A stretch of 64,000 nucleotides of DNA from Cichorium intybus. Taxonomy: Eukaryota; Streptophyta; Magnoliopsida; Asterales; Asteraceae. The notes under the pieces are model-generated. The model was not told where the DNA came from. It saw only the letters and a list, made by a program, of their open reading frames with translations, and searched no databases. The stretch lies in NCBI GenBank assembly GCA_023525715.1, contig CM042016.1, positions 60,921,882-60,985,881 on the forward strand, read 5' to 3'. Position numbers and translations under genes: made by a program. Of this stretch, positions 1-10,279 are shown one piece after another (position 1 is the first letter of the stretch; every line of letters begins with the position of its first letter).

Positions 1-279
1 CTTAGCGCGACCTAGGTGGAGGAGATGACTTGGGCGTACTTTATTGAGAGGTTTTGGGAGGAGTATGTTCCACAGATCGAGATGGAGCGTCTGGCTGCTG
101 AGTATATGACTATGACACAGACGATGGAAACGGTGAATGATATCACCAAATGATTTATGGAGAGAGATTTGTTCTGCCCTGAGTATGCAGCCACTGAGAG
201 GATGCGGATGTCACATTACTTGTCTATGTTGCGGACCGATATCCGCGAGTTTGTATCCGCTGCTCGCCACCAGACCTTG
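1..279 (+). pseudogene. gag: G1 gag, capsid region (first part)
   Basis: Frame 1 reads a Ty3/gypsy capsid segment: a tryptophan-rich stretch followed by EEYVPQIEME, then FCPEYAATER and REFVSAARHQTL. It is the retrotransposon gag domain that builds the virus-like particle. Two in-frame stops are present, TAG at 13-15 and TGA at 151-153. Reading stops at the CCTTG target duplication (275-279) of E1 and resumes at 8764 in the expected gag sequence, so this is one gag gene split by an insertion. The true start codon is upstream of the window. Confidence 0.85.
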
Positions 280-1351
280 TGACAACGCCTAGTGATATCA
301 AGTATTTTAGGCGTTGTTGAGCCCTGTTCTTGATGAAATTATATCAGATATATCTTGGTATTCTCACTTTTCATGTCAGGACTTGTTTGGAAGAAAAGAA
401 TGAAAACAGGGAAAGAAATGAAAAATCAAAGAAATACGTACACGCGCTGCGGGTTTCTTAAATGCGCGACGCGGGCTTAAGGCGGTGTACACATTCAAAT
501 GTCGAAGAAACGGGAAAAGATTAGTACGCACGACGCGGATTCTTCATTTGCGCGGCGCGACTGCGGGAAAATTGCAACTATAAATTGAGGCATTTCCAGT
601 CGAAAACCGTAGCAAAGACCGGGTGTAAAATCGACCTTGAAGCTCTTTGACTCCAATATTTCGTTTCAGCAACTTCTCAATTGGTATTTTTATGTTTTGG
701 ATTTTATTTTGAAGTAGTTAGATAGTATTAAGCATTAGCTAGTATCTTTGAGAGTGACACCCACTGATATTGAGCTTTAATTTCTGTTTTAGCAACATTT
801 GGTTACTGTTTGGATGTTTGGAATTGAGTTTGAGTAATGAGAAGCATTTGGTTATAAGCAATATTGGTTTTTCGGTGTTTTTTATGCTTGTTTTGGGTTT
901 TTGATTGTTTGAATTGTGTTTGGATGCATTGTGACCTTGTTTGGAACGGCTTTCCTTTGCTGATTTCAGTAGCCAACTAGGTTTGTTTTAGGCTTTGAAT
1001 TTCACTAGTAACTGTTCAGTCAGAACCTTAGTTATTGGTTAGTTTATGCCTTGTTTGGTTTGGATGTTTTGGATGACTTTGTTTGCTTTTGATTCAGAGA
1101 TGCACTTCTGATTTCAGAAATTAACTAGGTTTGTTTAAGTTGAGTTTAGCTTTGCTTGACTTGGGTTTGTTTGATCATTGGTTTGGGTATTTAGAAACTA
1201 TAGGTCCACCGACTGTAGCGTGACACTACTAGCTGGTAATCTGTCATCTGGTCTAACCACGAAGCTCCTGTGGATCGACCCTGACTACCACTGTGCTAGT
1301 GTGTGTTAGGTTTCTCTTTATTTTTGACCGCACGACGACCTAGGCGTGTCA
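280..1351 (+). repeat. E1 5' LTR
   Basis: It starts TGACAACG and ends GTGTCA, matching 7604-8763. It contains a 10-bp inverted repeat near the start (ACAACGCCTA at 282-291 against TAGGCGTTGT at 308-317), CpG-rich motifs such as GCGCGACGCGGG between about 440 and 560, and a TATA-like CTATAAATTG at 578-587. Compared with the 3' LTR it lacks about 35 bp near 410 and about 60 bp near 700. Confidence 0.93.
578..587 (+). promoter_or_regulatory. TATA-like box of E1 5' LTR
   Basis: CTATAAATTG lies just downstream of the CpG-motif cluster; the 3' LTR has the better form CTATAAATAG at 7933-7942. The same TATA/motif arrangement is present in the E2 and E3 LTRs. It is the likely promoter for the genomic transcript. 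Confidence 0.6.
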
Positions 1352-1356
1352 AATTT

Positions 1357-1374
1357 TGGCGCCGTTGCCGGGGA
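1357..1374 (+). other. E1 primer-binding site (tRNA-Asp)
   Basis: TGGCGCCGTTGCCGGGGA lies five bases after the 5' LTR and is complementary to the 3' end of plant tRNA-Asp(GUC), the primer usual for Athila/Tat-type elements. It primes minus-strand DNA synthesis. Confidence 0.92.
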
Positions 1375-1487
1375 GCTGTGAGCTTAGATTAGGTGATTTG
1401 TAGGAATTTTAGTTTCTTGATTTTCTTGGAATTTCATTTGGTTACTCTTTTTGGTCTTTTTGTTTTGTGGGCGTGTTGCATTAGTGC

Positions 1488-4400
1488 ATGCGTACCCGCA
1501 GGGGTGAGCAATTCTCCCTATTGCATTTTGATCCTGAGATTGAGCGTACTGCGCACAAAATCCGTGCTCGTAGGCGTTTGAGTATCATGAGTTTTAGTCA
1601 AGTTAGTTGTAGTCCAGTAAGTGTTGCCCAGGAACCATCAGGTGAGGCAACGGGGATGTTTTCTATTCCCCTACTGTCAGTGTTTCAGTTTGGAAGCACG
1701 AGTGCTTCTGGTGGTGCAGTTTCAGCCCCTGCACCCATACGATCATGCACTCCGCCATCTGTGCCACCATTTACACCCGTTTCACAACCACAATCTACCA
1801 ATCCATTTACCTCTGCAATGTCTTAGGGAGAGCCGACCCGTGATGGCACCCCAGTTTCTAGACAGCAAACACCAACCTCGCAACCATTTTCTCAACCACA
1901 AACAGTTCTCTTTAAACCTCAACCCATGTTTCAACCTACTCAACCACAACAATACCAACAACCTCCTCAGCCACAATACAGTATCCAGAGACAGGGGAGA
2001 GATATACTGAGGAAGATGAGGGATGGGTTCCACCAGCACCTCAGCAACCGTGGAACCGAGGTCGGGGACCTCCCAGAAGGACACAAAACAGTATCAACAA
2101 CCACCAGGTCAGCAGGGATATAACGATCATCTTTACGGTAATCCTGCTCAACCTTTACATTTCGCACAACCGAGAAGGCAATTGGTTGCATCACATTTCC
2201 AGCCACGGGAATATGATGATTCATCGCCAATTTACATTCCTGATTACATTGATTCTCAAGTAGAAATAAGACCTCAGTTGTTAGCAATATTGCCAGAGTT
2301 TAGGGGGTATAAGCAAGACGATCCATACAATCATCTATATGAATTTTTAGCGATTGCCAATGCTAATAACCCTAGGAACACTAATAGGAACATTTTCAGG
2401 CTTAGACAATTCCCATTCACTCTCAAGGATAAGGTCAAATATTGGTTTACGTCTTTACTGTCAAACAGCATTACCACATGGGATCAGCTCAAGGCTAAGT
2501 TCCTATAAGAATTCTATCCAGCAAGCAAGACAACCGAAATTAGAAGGATCATTCAGGACTTCCAGCAAAAGCTAGGAGAAGCTTTCCACGAAGCTTTTGA
2601 TAGATTGAAGGAGTTGTTACGATCCTACCCACATCACGAAATTCCTAGGTGGCAGTTAGTTAAGTTATTCTTTGAAGGAGTCAGTGAAACGCATCAGGCC
2701 ATGATAAATGCCTCATCAAGCGGGACATTTATGTGGCAGGACCCAGAAGAAGCTTGGCAGTTCTTGGAGCAATTAAGCTATGGTTCCAAGGAAAATTTTT
2801 CCACCAGGAAGACTGTAGGTACGGCAGCAGCAGTGGGAGCCGATGTTGACTGGAAAAAGGAAGTAAAGAAGGAAATTAGTGAACTGAATAAGAAGTTTGA
2901 CAGGATCATGTCAACGCTGCAGAATGGACCGCAGAGTCCATCACAAGGAGGTCAAGGAGGGCCTAAAACTCAGGAGGCGAACCAAGATTATGGCCAGGGT
3001 CAAGGCCAGCATAATAATGGACGACCCTACATGCCATATAATCAAGGACAGCAGCAGAATTTTAGGCAAAACAATTACCAAGGTTAATCGACCAATCAGC
3101 CTAGAACACATCAGCTTGTAAACAACAATAATAATGGAAATACAAATGGGAATGGTAGCAACAATAACAACAGGAGGCCCAATAATGTTACCAACAATGC
3201 CCCGGGGACTCAAGAAAAGATGATTGCCAAGATGTACGAAATGTTCAGTGCTACGCAGCAACAGTCTCAAGCAAATGCAAAAGCCATCGTAAACATGGAA
3301 CGACAAATTGGACAAATGGCCGAGGATCAGCAAAATAGGGACAGTGGAAAATTTCCAAGTGCTACGGAGGTTAATCCAACCCATAATCAACAATCAGGAA
3401 AAGAGCACGTTAACACTGTCGAATCTGAATGGCGAAAAGTCACTTTGGAAGATTTGTTTGAAGTAGGAAGTGAAGTGGAACTGGAGAAAGGAGAAAAAGT
3501 TCCAGAAATTGAGGGAGGTAAGGAAAAAGGAATTCCTGTTGAGAAGGGAACTCAACCAGAAGTACAAGAGGAGCAGTCGACGGTAGCTGGAATCAAGCAG
3601 AAAAAGAAGGATAAGAAAGGGAAGAAGAAACAGGAAGCACCCAAACCAATAGGGCCTTTGATAAATCAACCTCTGTGGGATGAACTTAAGGACGCTCCTG
3701 AGGATACCAGAATTCTTCATGAAATGTGTGAAAGAAATGGGAAGAGTAAAGTGCCCACACCAGATACTGTGAGGTTGACTGTTATAGCAAGTGAGGCATT
3801 GTTGGGGATACTGCCCAAAAAGGAAAAGGATCCTGGATCACCATTGATCACTACTACTGTAGGAGATGTGGTCATTCGGAACACCTTGTTGGATTTGGGA
3901 GCAAGTGTCAATATAATGCCAGGGTACCTGTACGATAAGTACAAGAATGAAGAAATAGAGCCAGCAAAAGTTGTATTGCAGCTGGCTGACCAATCAACAA
4001 AGGTATCTCGGGGAAACCTGACTAATGTCATAGTCAAGGTTGGGGACTTCTTCTATCCCGTGGATTTCTTAGTTATGGAATATGAAAGCTTGGACGACGC
4101 GCCTGCACTCATTTTAGGACGCCCATTCTTGGCTACTGCCGGTGCTGTGATTGATTGCAAGACAAGGGATATGGACATCTCCTTTGGGACAAGGAAAAGA
4201 AGACTGAACATGTTTGGAAATCCTATATCATTACCTTCAGAAGATGATGACAAGCAAGTGGACAGAAGGATGTTAATGGAGCCTGGGATTAAGAGTAAAG
4301 GAAAAATATGGACACGTACGGGAGAAGGGGGAAAAGAAGAAGTTTTAAAGGAAACTAAGGACCACCCGTTGTCCACTATCGATAAGGAGCAGCTATTGGA

Positions 4401-4620
4401 CATGATGGAAATGATGGAGGCAAGACACCAGCAGTATGAGAAGGAATCAAGAGAACGAGAGGCAAAAGTTTTTAAGCTCCTAGAATCTCAACAACAGTGG
4501 ATTAGCGGTGTGAGTGATCGAATGACTCAACTTACATCTCTCATGTCAATGATGGCCAATAACTTCGTGCCAGGATTCAAGCAGATGTCATCAAGAGTTC
4601 AAGAAGAAGAAGAAGAATAG
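1488..4620 (+). pseudogene. gag-pro: E1 gag-protease polyprotein with a new coiled-coil tail
   Basis: The start at 1488 (MRTRRGEQ) has a close counterpart in E2. A Pro/Gln-rich N-terminus is followed, after frameshifts near 1999 and 2085, by a retrotransposon gag domain (roughly 2230-2850, with KDKVKYWFTSL), a Gln/Asn-rich linker in place of a CCHC knuckle, and an aspartic protease (LLDLGASVNIMP near 3890, ILGRPFLA near 4115). From 2023 to 4620 the frame is constant apart from TAA stops at 2506-2508 and 3085-3087, both explicable as CAA to TAA. Where E2 continues into RT, this ORF has about 120 charged, Met/Gln/Glu-rich residues likely to form a coiled coil, ending in a Glu run. Clean ending rather than truncation suggests an evolved non-autonomous form. 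Confidence 0.85.
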
Positions 4621-4640
4621 GCATAGGAATAGCACGTTTG

Positions 4641-4693
4641 GCTGAAGACGTTAAACTTAGCACTTGTTGGGAGGCAACCCATCGTGTCATAGG
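4641..4693 (+). other. Conserved block between the upstream module and aORF (E1 copy)
   Basis: GCTGAAGACGTTAAACTTAG followed by GTTGGGAGGCAACCC. Near-identical blocks follow the upstream module of E2 (18401-18439, minus) and E3 (30212-30265, minus), although those modules differ. GTTGGGAGGCAAC can fold as a small hairpin. I recognise the GGGAGGCAACCC core as recurrent in Athila-type elements; its role is unknown. Confidence 0.7.
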
Positions 4694-5044
4694 TTAGGTT
4701 TTTTTTATTTCTTAGAAGTAAGTAGGAAAATATATCAATCTTTGCAGGTATTAGTGGTTTAAGGCAAGTGTGGGGTCGTGTGAAAAGTTTTGAAATTTTG
4801 AATGACCGCGCCGCGGATTTCGCAATTGCGCGACGCAGGGTCGGAAACCAACCCGATGCACAGGGGTTGATTTGGTGACACGCGCGTCGTGGGAAGTGAA
4901 ATTGCGCGACGCGGGAAATGATCAGTCGATTTTTCTCCTATATTAAGGTAAGCCGCGACTCAATACACCCCACACCACGACTCGAGCTCTAATCGACGAA
5001 TTTTTCTCACAATTTTTCTTGCTCATTTTGTTTCTGCTATCAAG
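4694..5044 (+). promoter_or_regulatory. Putative internal promoter and leader of the E1 aORF
   Basis: In order: a polypurine-like CAAGTGTGGGGTCGTG (4765-4780); CpG-rich motifs such as CCGCGCCGCGG and GCGCGACGCGGG (about 4800-4920); and a TATA-like CTATATTAAG (4938-4947). E3 carries the same TATA-like sequence at 29961-29970 (minus). The arrangement repeats that of the LTR promoter. An exon then ends CAAG before a GT splice donor at 5045. Promoter function is inferred. Confidence 0.5.
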
Positions 5045-5385
5045 GTATGCTATTCTAACTACCTATTACTTGTTAAAACTAGCGATTAGGTGGTTAATTT
5101 TAGTGATTTATCCAAAAAAGTTCAAAACATAGAATCGCCAATGCTAACTCATAGGGTGTTTGTTTTGCCAAATAGAGACCCTAGATGAGTTAGTCGGCAC
5201 TTAGGCTACCTTGTGGTGTGATTGGATCGAGTTTAAACAGGTTAAAATGTGAGTTTGAATTGGGGTTTTGCAAACAGCCGCTCGCCGCGACGCGCCTTGC
5301 TTTTGGGCCGCGCCGCGGTGCGGTGGGGAAGAAGGACTAAAATGCTAAAAAAAAATTTCTTTTTATGGCTATGTGTTTTTTGCAG
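5045..5385 (+). other. Predicted 5' intron of the E1 aORF
   Basis: Donor CAAG/GTATGC at 5045 and acceptor TTTTTTGCAG ending at 5385, directly before ATG. The predicted length is 341 nt. Matching donors and acceptors occur in E3 (29864-29529) and E2 (18012-17681) at the same place, with similar lengths, although the intron sequences have diverged. This supports a spliced aORF mRNA. Confidence 0.65.
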
Positions 5386-6579
5386 ATGATGTTCAGATTA
5401 GATCATCCTTTCCTTCAGTTCCCAGAGGGACCTGCCAGCTCAGCGGAGTATATTTCGCGGAGAGACGCACTGACTAGTCGCCGGGTCCTCGAGGCAACAG
5501 TCATTGATAGGGATATCTTGAGGGACGTTGGACTCTGGGGTGCGATCGAGCCACACTTACATCGCACCTGGACTCATGCGGAGGCGTCATTCACATGCCG
5601 AGGCTGGGACAGGATCATGGCCACCGATGAGGACATCGTCTACACCGAGCTGCTACTAGAGTTTCTATCCACTATCCACTTCACACCTCGGGCGTTAGAC
5701 CCACGTTCTAGGATCATATGATTTCGTTTGGGAGGTGCACAGAGGGAGTGCAATCTCCGGGAATTCGGGAGGCGAGTCGGTCTATATACTACGGCGGACC
5801 TCCAGCACTGCCATTTCACTCAGTTTTTCAGGGCCTGTATTCAGAGCCACCCGGAGAAGTCCAGCAACATGGAGGTTTGGGCACCGCTGTCTAATGTCAT
5901 CTAAGAGGCGGGGACCTCCAGGGAGAGTCAGCTCCATGACCCACTCCACCGCCTCATGCACCTTATCGTCTCTACCTCCATTATGCAGCGGGAGGGGGGC
6001 GAGAAGGTGTCTGGCGATGACATGACCTATCTCTGGGTTCTCCTCGACCCCTCCAGATTCCTCCACCTCCCTTACACCCTCGCAGTTGCCCTATCCACCC
6101 ACTCGACGGGTGCTTCCGCTAGCAGTCCACTGGCCCGGGGGTATTTCATTACCCGCCTGGCCCGTTCATATGGGATCCTTACTGCCCCCGTTGCCGCCTC
6201 CTTGACCGCCTTACCTCCATCTCGCACTACGGTGCGAGCTCTGGAGAAGATGAGCCTGATAGAGCAGCAGCGCCCGGGCCGGTTCATCTGGGCACTGACA
6301 GAGCCACCCCAGGCACCCCAGCCGGCATACGCTCAGCCTGGCAGGAGACGCCGTACACCAGAGCTAGCACCAGCAGCCTCAGCAGAGCCACAGCCGCAGG
6401 AGGACTCAGCGACCATCCACCGACTAGAGATCAGAGTCACGAGGATTGAGGACCAGCTCGAGTGGATCGGGGAGGTACTTTTACAGATCGCATCAGCGCA
6501 GGGTCAGCGCCCCCGACCATTCCCAGCCAGAGCCCACGATCACGACGTTGGATCCTCCAGGCCACCAGGTGGCAGTTGA
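5386..6579 (+). pseudogene. E1 additional ORF (aORF), ATHILA ORF1-like protein
   Basis: The start ATG directly follows the predicted splice acceptor. One uninterrupted frame of about 398 codons has two stops, TGA at 5719-5721 and TAA at 5902-5904, and no frameshift. The conserved part contains FTCRGWDRI, LLLEFLSTIHF and then FRLGGAQRECNLREFGRRVG, matching in layout the YTCRAIEN ... FRLGKHNRSCSLKEFGYRIG region of E2, which is how I recognise the ATHILA ORF1-type family (function unknown). The C-terminal third is Pro/Ala-rich with a short helical segment near the end. The E3 copy is very similar. It is the only protein kept by all three Athila-like elements here, so it may matter to the family, perhaps in nucleic-acid binding or regulation; this is inference. 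Confidence 0.75.
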
Positions 6580-7565
6580 TGTATTTTTTTCTTCTTTTTC
6601 TTTTTATATTTTTGGGATATATGTACTGAATCTATGACACATCTTTTATTTTTTGTCTGTTTATATTTTTATATTTGTTATGTTTGTGTTTAATGTTTAT
6701 TGAGTCATGCATGTTATGCCAAATGAGAAGGAGTTGTATCAGACAAGTGTGGCGTCACCGTGCCCCCTCCACTTGTCTTGACCACCAGCATGTTCACTGT
6801 AGCGCTACAATTTCGGAATACGAGATCAAGGATCCGTTTGTTCGCAATTATACCTGTGATACTGAGCACCAAGCAATCTATCGTCCAAAAGGGGTAACTC
6901 TTTCTCCCTTGCTCTAAAAATAATTTTTGTACAACGGGGACGTTGTACGGTTTTAAGTGTGGGGTGTGGACGGTCAAAAGAGTAATTTTTGAAATTTTTG
7001 TAGAAATGATCAATTTTCAAATTTTTAGCAATATTTTTCAAAATTTTTAATAAATTGAAATTTTGAAACGAATGGTTTGTGATTGTGATAGCATTAGTAT
7101 TTTTCAAGAAATACTGTTTATTTGTGATCATGCTATTAGTTAGTCAAATAAGTTGAGTTTTATGAGTTTAGAAGATTTAGCTGTTTTAGGATTGGAATTT
7201 AGGAAGGAAATGTCAATCTGTGGCCTTTGTTGTTCGAGCCGGTAGGTCTAAAATGGGTGGGCCTTATGCACCTTACCACCTAAGATCGTATGGTCTGGGA
7301 TCGTATTTCCGAAAGCTCGTTACACGGACAACATCGAAAGTCATGGAAAATTCCTTAATGGCCTTTAGAATCTGAATAAGTAAGTACACTTCATTATGGA
7401 CAGAAAGTTTGTGATCAAGGGTTCTCTAGAAAGCCATGAATTCCAAAGAACAATTCAATTATGTTCTCGCGAACTATTTCACTCTAACTCATAGGGCAAT
7501 AAGCTTTGAAACTGAACACAGTCAAAAAATTGTTTGAGTGTTTTTTATAATTTGTTAAAAACTCT
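6580..7565 (+). other. E1 3' noncoding region with hairpin and second polypurine-like motif
   Basis: No coding sequence is supported. A perfect hairpin GTACAACGGGGACGTTGTAC (6929-6948, 8-bp stem, GGGA loop) is followed six bases later by AAGTGTGGGGTGTGG (6955-6969), which repeats the core of the terminal polypurine tract. E2 has the same pair and E3 a partly decayed one. The rest is AT-rich and shares blocks with E2 and E3. Confidence 0.7.
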
Positions 7566-7603
7566 CTTGCTTGAGGACAAGCAAGGCACAAGTGTGGGGT
7601 GTT
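7566..7603 (+). other. E1 terminal hairpin and polypurine tract
   Basis: Hairpin CTTGCTTGAGGACAAGCAAG (7566-7585) is followed by CAAGTGTGGGGTGTT ending at the 3' LTR. The polypurine tract primes plus-strand DNA synthesis. The same pair is present in E2 and E3 with a GGGA loop instead of AGGA. Confidence 0.85.
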
Positions 7604-8763
7604 TGACAACGCCTAGTGATATCAAGTATTTTAGGCGTTGTTGGGCCCTGTTCTTGATGAAATTATATCAGATATATCTTGGTATTCTCACTTTTCGTGC
7701 CAGGACTTGTTTGGAAGAAAAGAATGAAAACAAGGACTAAAAGCGTGCAAAAGGAAGAAGTTTGGAAAAGAATGAAAAATCAAAGAAATACGTACACGCG
7801 CCGCAGGTTTCTTAAATGCGCGACGCGGGCTTAAGGCGGTGTAACACATTCAAATGTCAAAGAAATGGGAAAAGATTAGTACGCGCGATGCAGATTCTTC
7901 ATTTGCGCGGCGCGGCTGCGGGAAAATTGCAACTATAAATAGAGGCATTTCCAGCCGAAAACCCTTGCAAAGACCGGGTGTAAAATCGACCTTGAAGCTC
8001 TTTGATTCCAAGATTTCGTTTCAGCAACTTCTCAATTGGTATTTTTATGTATGAACGTGTAAAATATACCGGATTAGTCAATTGGACTTGAAATTGTTAA
8101 GTCGTTTTTTGGATTTTATTTTCAAGTAGTTAGATAGTATTAAGCATTAGCTAGTATCTTTGGGAGTGACACCCACTGATATTGAGCTTTAGTTTCTGTT
8201 TTAGCAACATTTGGTTACTGTTTGGATGTATGGAATTGAGTTTGAGAAATGAGAAGCATTTGGTTATAAGCAATATTGGTTTTTCAGTGTTTTTTATGCT
8301 TGTTTTGGGTTTTTGATTGTTTGAATTGTGTTTGGATGCATTGTGACCTTGTTTGGAACTACTTTCCTTTGCTGATTTCAGTAGCCAACTAGGTTAGTTT
8401 TAGGCTTTGAATTTAACTAGTAACTGTTCAGTCAGAACCTTAGTTATTGGTTAGTTTATGCCTTGTTTCGTTTGGATGTTTTGGATGCCTTTGTTTGCTT
8501 CTGATTCAGAGATGCACTTCTGATTTCAGAAAGTAACTAGGTTTGTTTAAGTTGAGTTTAGCTTTGCTTGACTTGGGTTTGTTTGATCATTGCTTTGGGT
8601 ACTTAGAAACTATAGGTCCTCCGACTGTAGCGTGACACTACTAGTTGGTAATCTGTCATCTGGTCTAACCACGAAGCTCCTGCGGATCGACCCTGACTAC
8701 CACTGTGCTAGTGTGTGTTAGGTTTATCTTTATTTTTGACCGCACGATGACCTAGGCGTGTCA
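7604..8763 (+). repeat. E1 3' LTR
   Basis: Same start and end as 280-1351 but longer. It has CTATAAATAG at 7933-7942, directly after CpG-rich motifs (about 7794-7920). It ends before the CCTTG target duplication at 8764-8768. Confidence 0.93.
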
Positions 8764-9715
8764 CCTTGGCAGATATGATCGCGGCTGCGAGAGCCCGGGA
8801 GATTGAGTTAGAGCTGCTGAATAAGAAGAAGAGGCCGGCGCCCGTCTCCCCACCGCCAACGGCAAATAAGTTCAGGGGTAATGATTCGAGGATTGAAGGA
8901 GTGAGAGGAAAGACACAGTGTGGCAAGTGCCAGAAATTCCACGAGGGTCCGTGCCGAGCGGCAGGATGTTATCGCTGTAGGAAGACGGGTCATTTTAGCA
9001 AAGATTGTCCTCAGGCCTTAAAGGTTTGTTTCAGCTACAATCAGGTGGGTCATGTTTGGGCTGAATGCCCTGGGATGAAGACGGGAGGGGTGCATGCTGC
9101 TGCACCCGCGACTCTGAGGATTACTGACGGCCGCCAGGGCTGGGCGGAAGCCCCCAAGGGCAAGGGTAGAGCTTTTCAGTTGACCGCCGAGGAGGCGCGT
9201 GCCGTGCCAGATGTCGTGACTGGTTTTAATTCTCTTCTTTCATTAATTTGTGCATCTTCGTATCCTCATTCATTATCCTATGCTTTAGGTACTTTCTTAG
9301 TCAACACTATTTTGACATTTGTGCTTTTTGATTTCGGGGCGACTCATTCGTTTGTATCACTGTCTCTCGATAAGAGTCTCGGCATCGTTTTGGAGGAGCT
9401 AGATCATCCGTTAGACGTAGAGATTGCGGGCGATCGTGCGGTTATGGCTTCTAAAGTGTATCGGGGATGTACGATTGAGATCCATGGGAGAGGTTTTCGA
9501 TAGACCTCATTCCTATTCCTTTGAGCGACGACAGAGTTATTGTGGGCATGGATTGGCTTAGTCGCCAGGGGGCATGGATCGACTATAGGGGCAATAGGGT
9601 TTTTGTCCGATCTCCTCGTGGAGAAGTTCTTATCATTTTGGGCGAGGGGAGGAGGTCTCGTACCTCATTTTGCTCAGCGGCTTGTGCTAGGAGACATCTT
9701 CAGCACGGAGGATAG
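8764..9715 (+). pseudogene. gag-pro: G1 gag C-terminus (zinc knuckles) and protease
   Basis: This continues the gag interrupted at 279. A basic linker is followed by knuckles CGKCQKFHEGPC, CYRCRKTGHFSKDC and a damaged third in which the second Cys is replaced by Tyr (CFSYNQVGHVWAEC). The protease follows: LFDFGATHSFV near 9327, where the usual catalytic Asp-Ser-Gly reads Asp-Phe-Gly, and VGMDWLSRQGAWIDY near 9545. A break near 9500 changes the frame. Knuckles bind RNA and the protease would cut the polyprotein, but the altered active site and frameshifts make it inactive. Confidence 0.88.
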
Positions 9716-9730
9716 GGATTTGTAGCCTAC

Positions 9731-10045
9731 GTGTCGGATCCTCGGGGAACTGAGAAGAAGGCAGTAAGTGATGTAGCAGTAGTACGGGAGTTTCCCGATG
9801 TATTTCCGGATGACTTATCGGGAATACCCCCGGAGCAACAGGTGGAGTTCCGTATTGATCTTGTCCCGGGCGCGACTCCGATAGCTAAGGCGCCTTATCG
9901 TCTTGCTCCACCGTAGATGTTAGAGTTATCTTCTTAGCTTCAGGAGTTGTTAGAGAAGGGATTCATCAGGCCCAGCAGCTCTCCTTAGGGAGCACCGATA
10001 TTATTTGTAAAGAAGAAAGATGGAACCCATCGTATGTGTATCGAC
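9731..10045 (+). pseudogene. pol: G1 reverse transcriptase, N-terminal part
   Basis: The sequence FPDVFPDDLSGIPPEQQVEF, then KAPYRLAPP, then FVKKKDG, is the usual start of Ty3/gypsy RT. In-frame TAG stops follow at about 9914, 9935 and 9986; the last sits where Trp is expected (TGG to TAG). Reading is cut at the GTATCGAC duplication (10038-10045) by the hAT insertion and resumes at 11704 in the conserved CIDYRELNK motif. Confidence 0.85.
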
Positions 10046-10216
10046 TAGGGCTGAGCAAAAACCGAACCGAAAACCGAAACCACGCCAAAAACCGCATTTA
10101 CCGCTACCGCAAAACCGCAACAGCAAAGCATGGTGCGATGCAGTTTTAGCTTCAAAAACCGTGCAAATTTACCAAAACCGCACCGCAAAATTTATTAAAT
10201 ATTTAAATTTTATGTA

Positions 10217-10218
10217 TA

Positions 10219-10278
<60 letters not shown>
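10217..10278. repeat. (TA)n microsatellite in the hAT element
   Basis: About 30 uninterrupted TA units. It translates as alternating Tyr-Ile, so open frames through it mean nothing. Confidence 0.95.

Positions 10279-10279
<1 letters not shown>

Larger units (their letters stand above)
280..8763 (+). mobile_element. E1: non-autonomous Athila-like LTR retrotransposon
   Basis: Bounded by LTRs that begin TGACAACGCC and end GGCGTGTCA, with a perfect 5-bp duplication CCTTG at 275-279 and 8764-8768. A perfect tRNA-Asp primer-binding site follows the 5' LTR and a polypurine tract precedes the 3' LTR. It carries gag-protease (1488-4620) and the additional ORF (5386-6579), but no trace of RT, RNase H or integrase between them, so it must use enzymes from an element such as E2. 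It inserted into the gag of chromovirus G1. The two LTRs differ by indels and substitutions, so the insertion is not recent. Confidence 0.93.

Noticed and set aside
1357..1374. tRNA gene at the tRNA-Asp-like sequence
   Set aside because: Only the 18 nt complementary to the tRNA 3' end are present; it is the primer-binding site. The same holds at 31635-31652.
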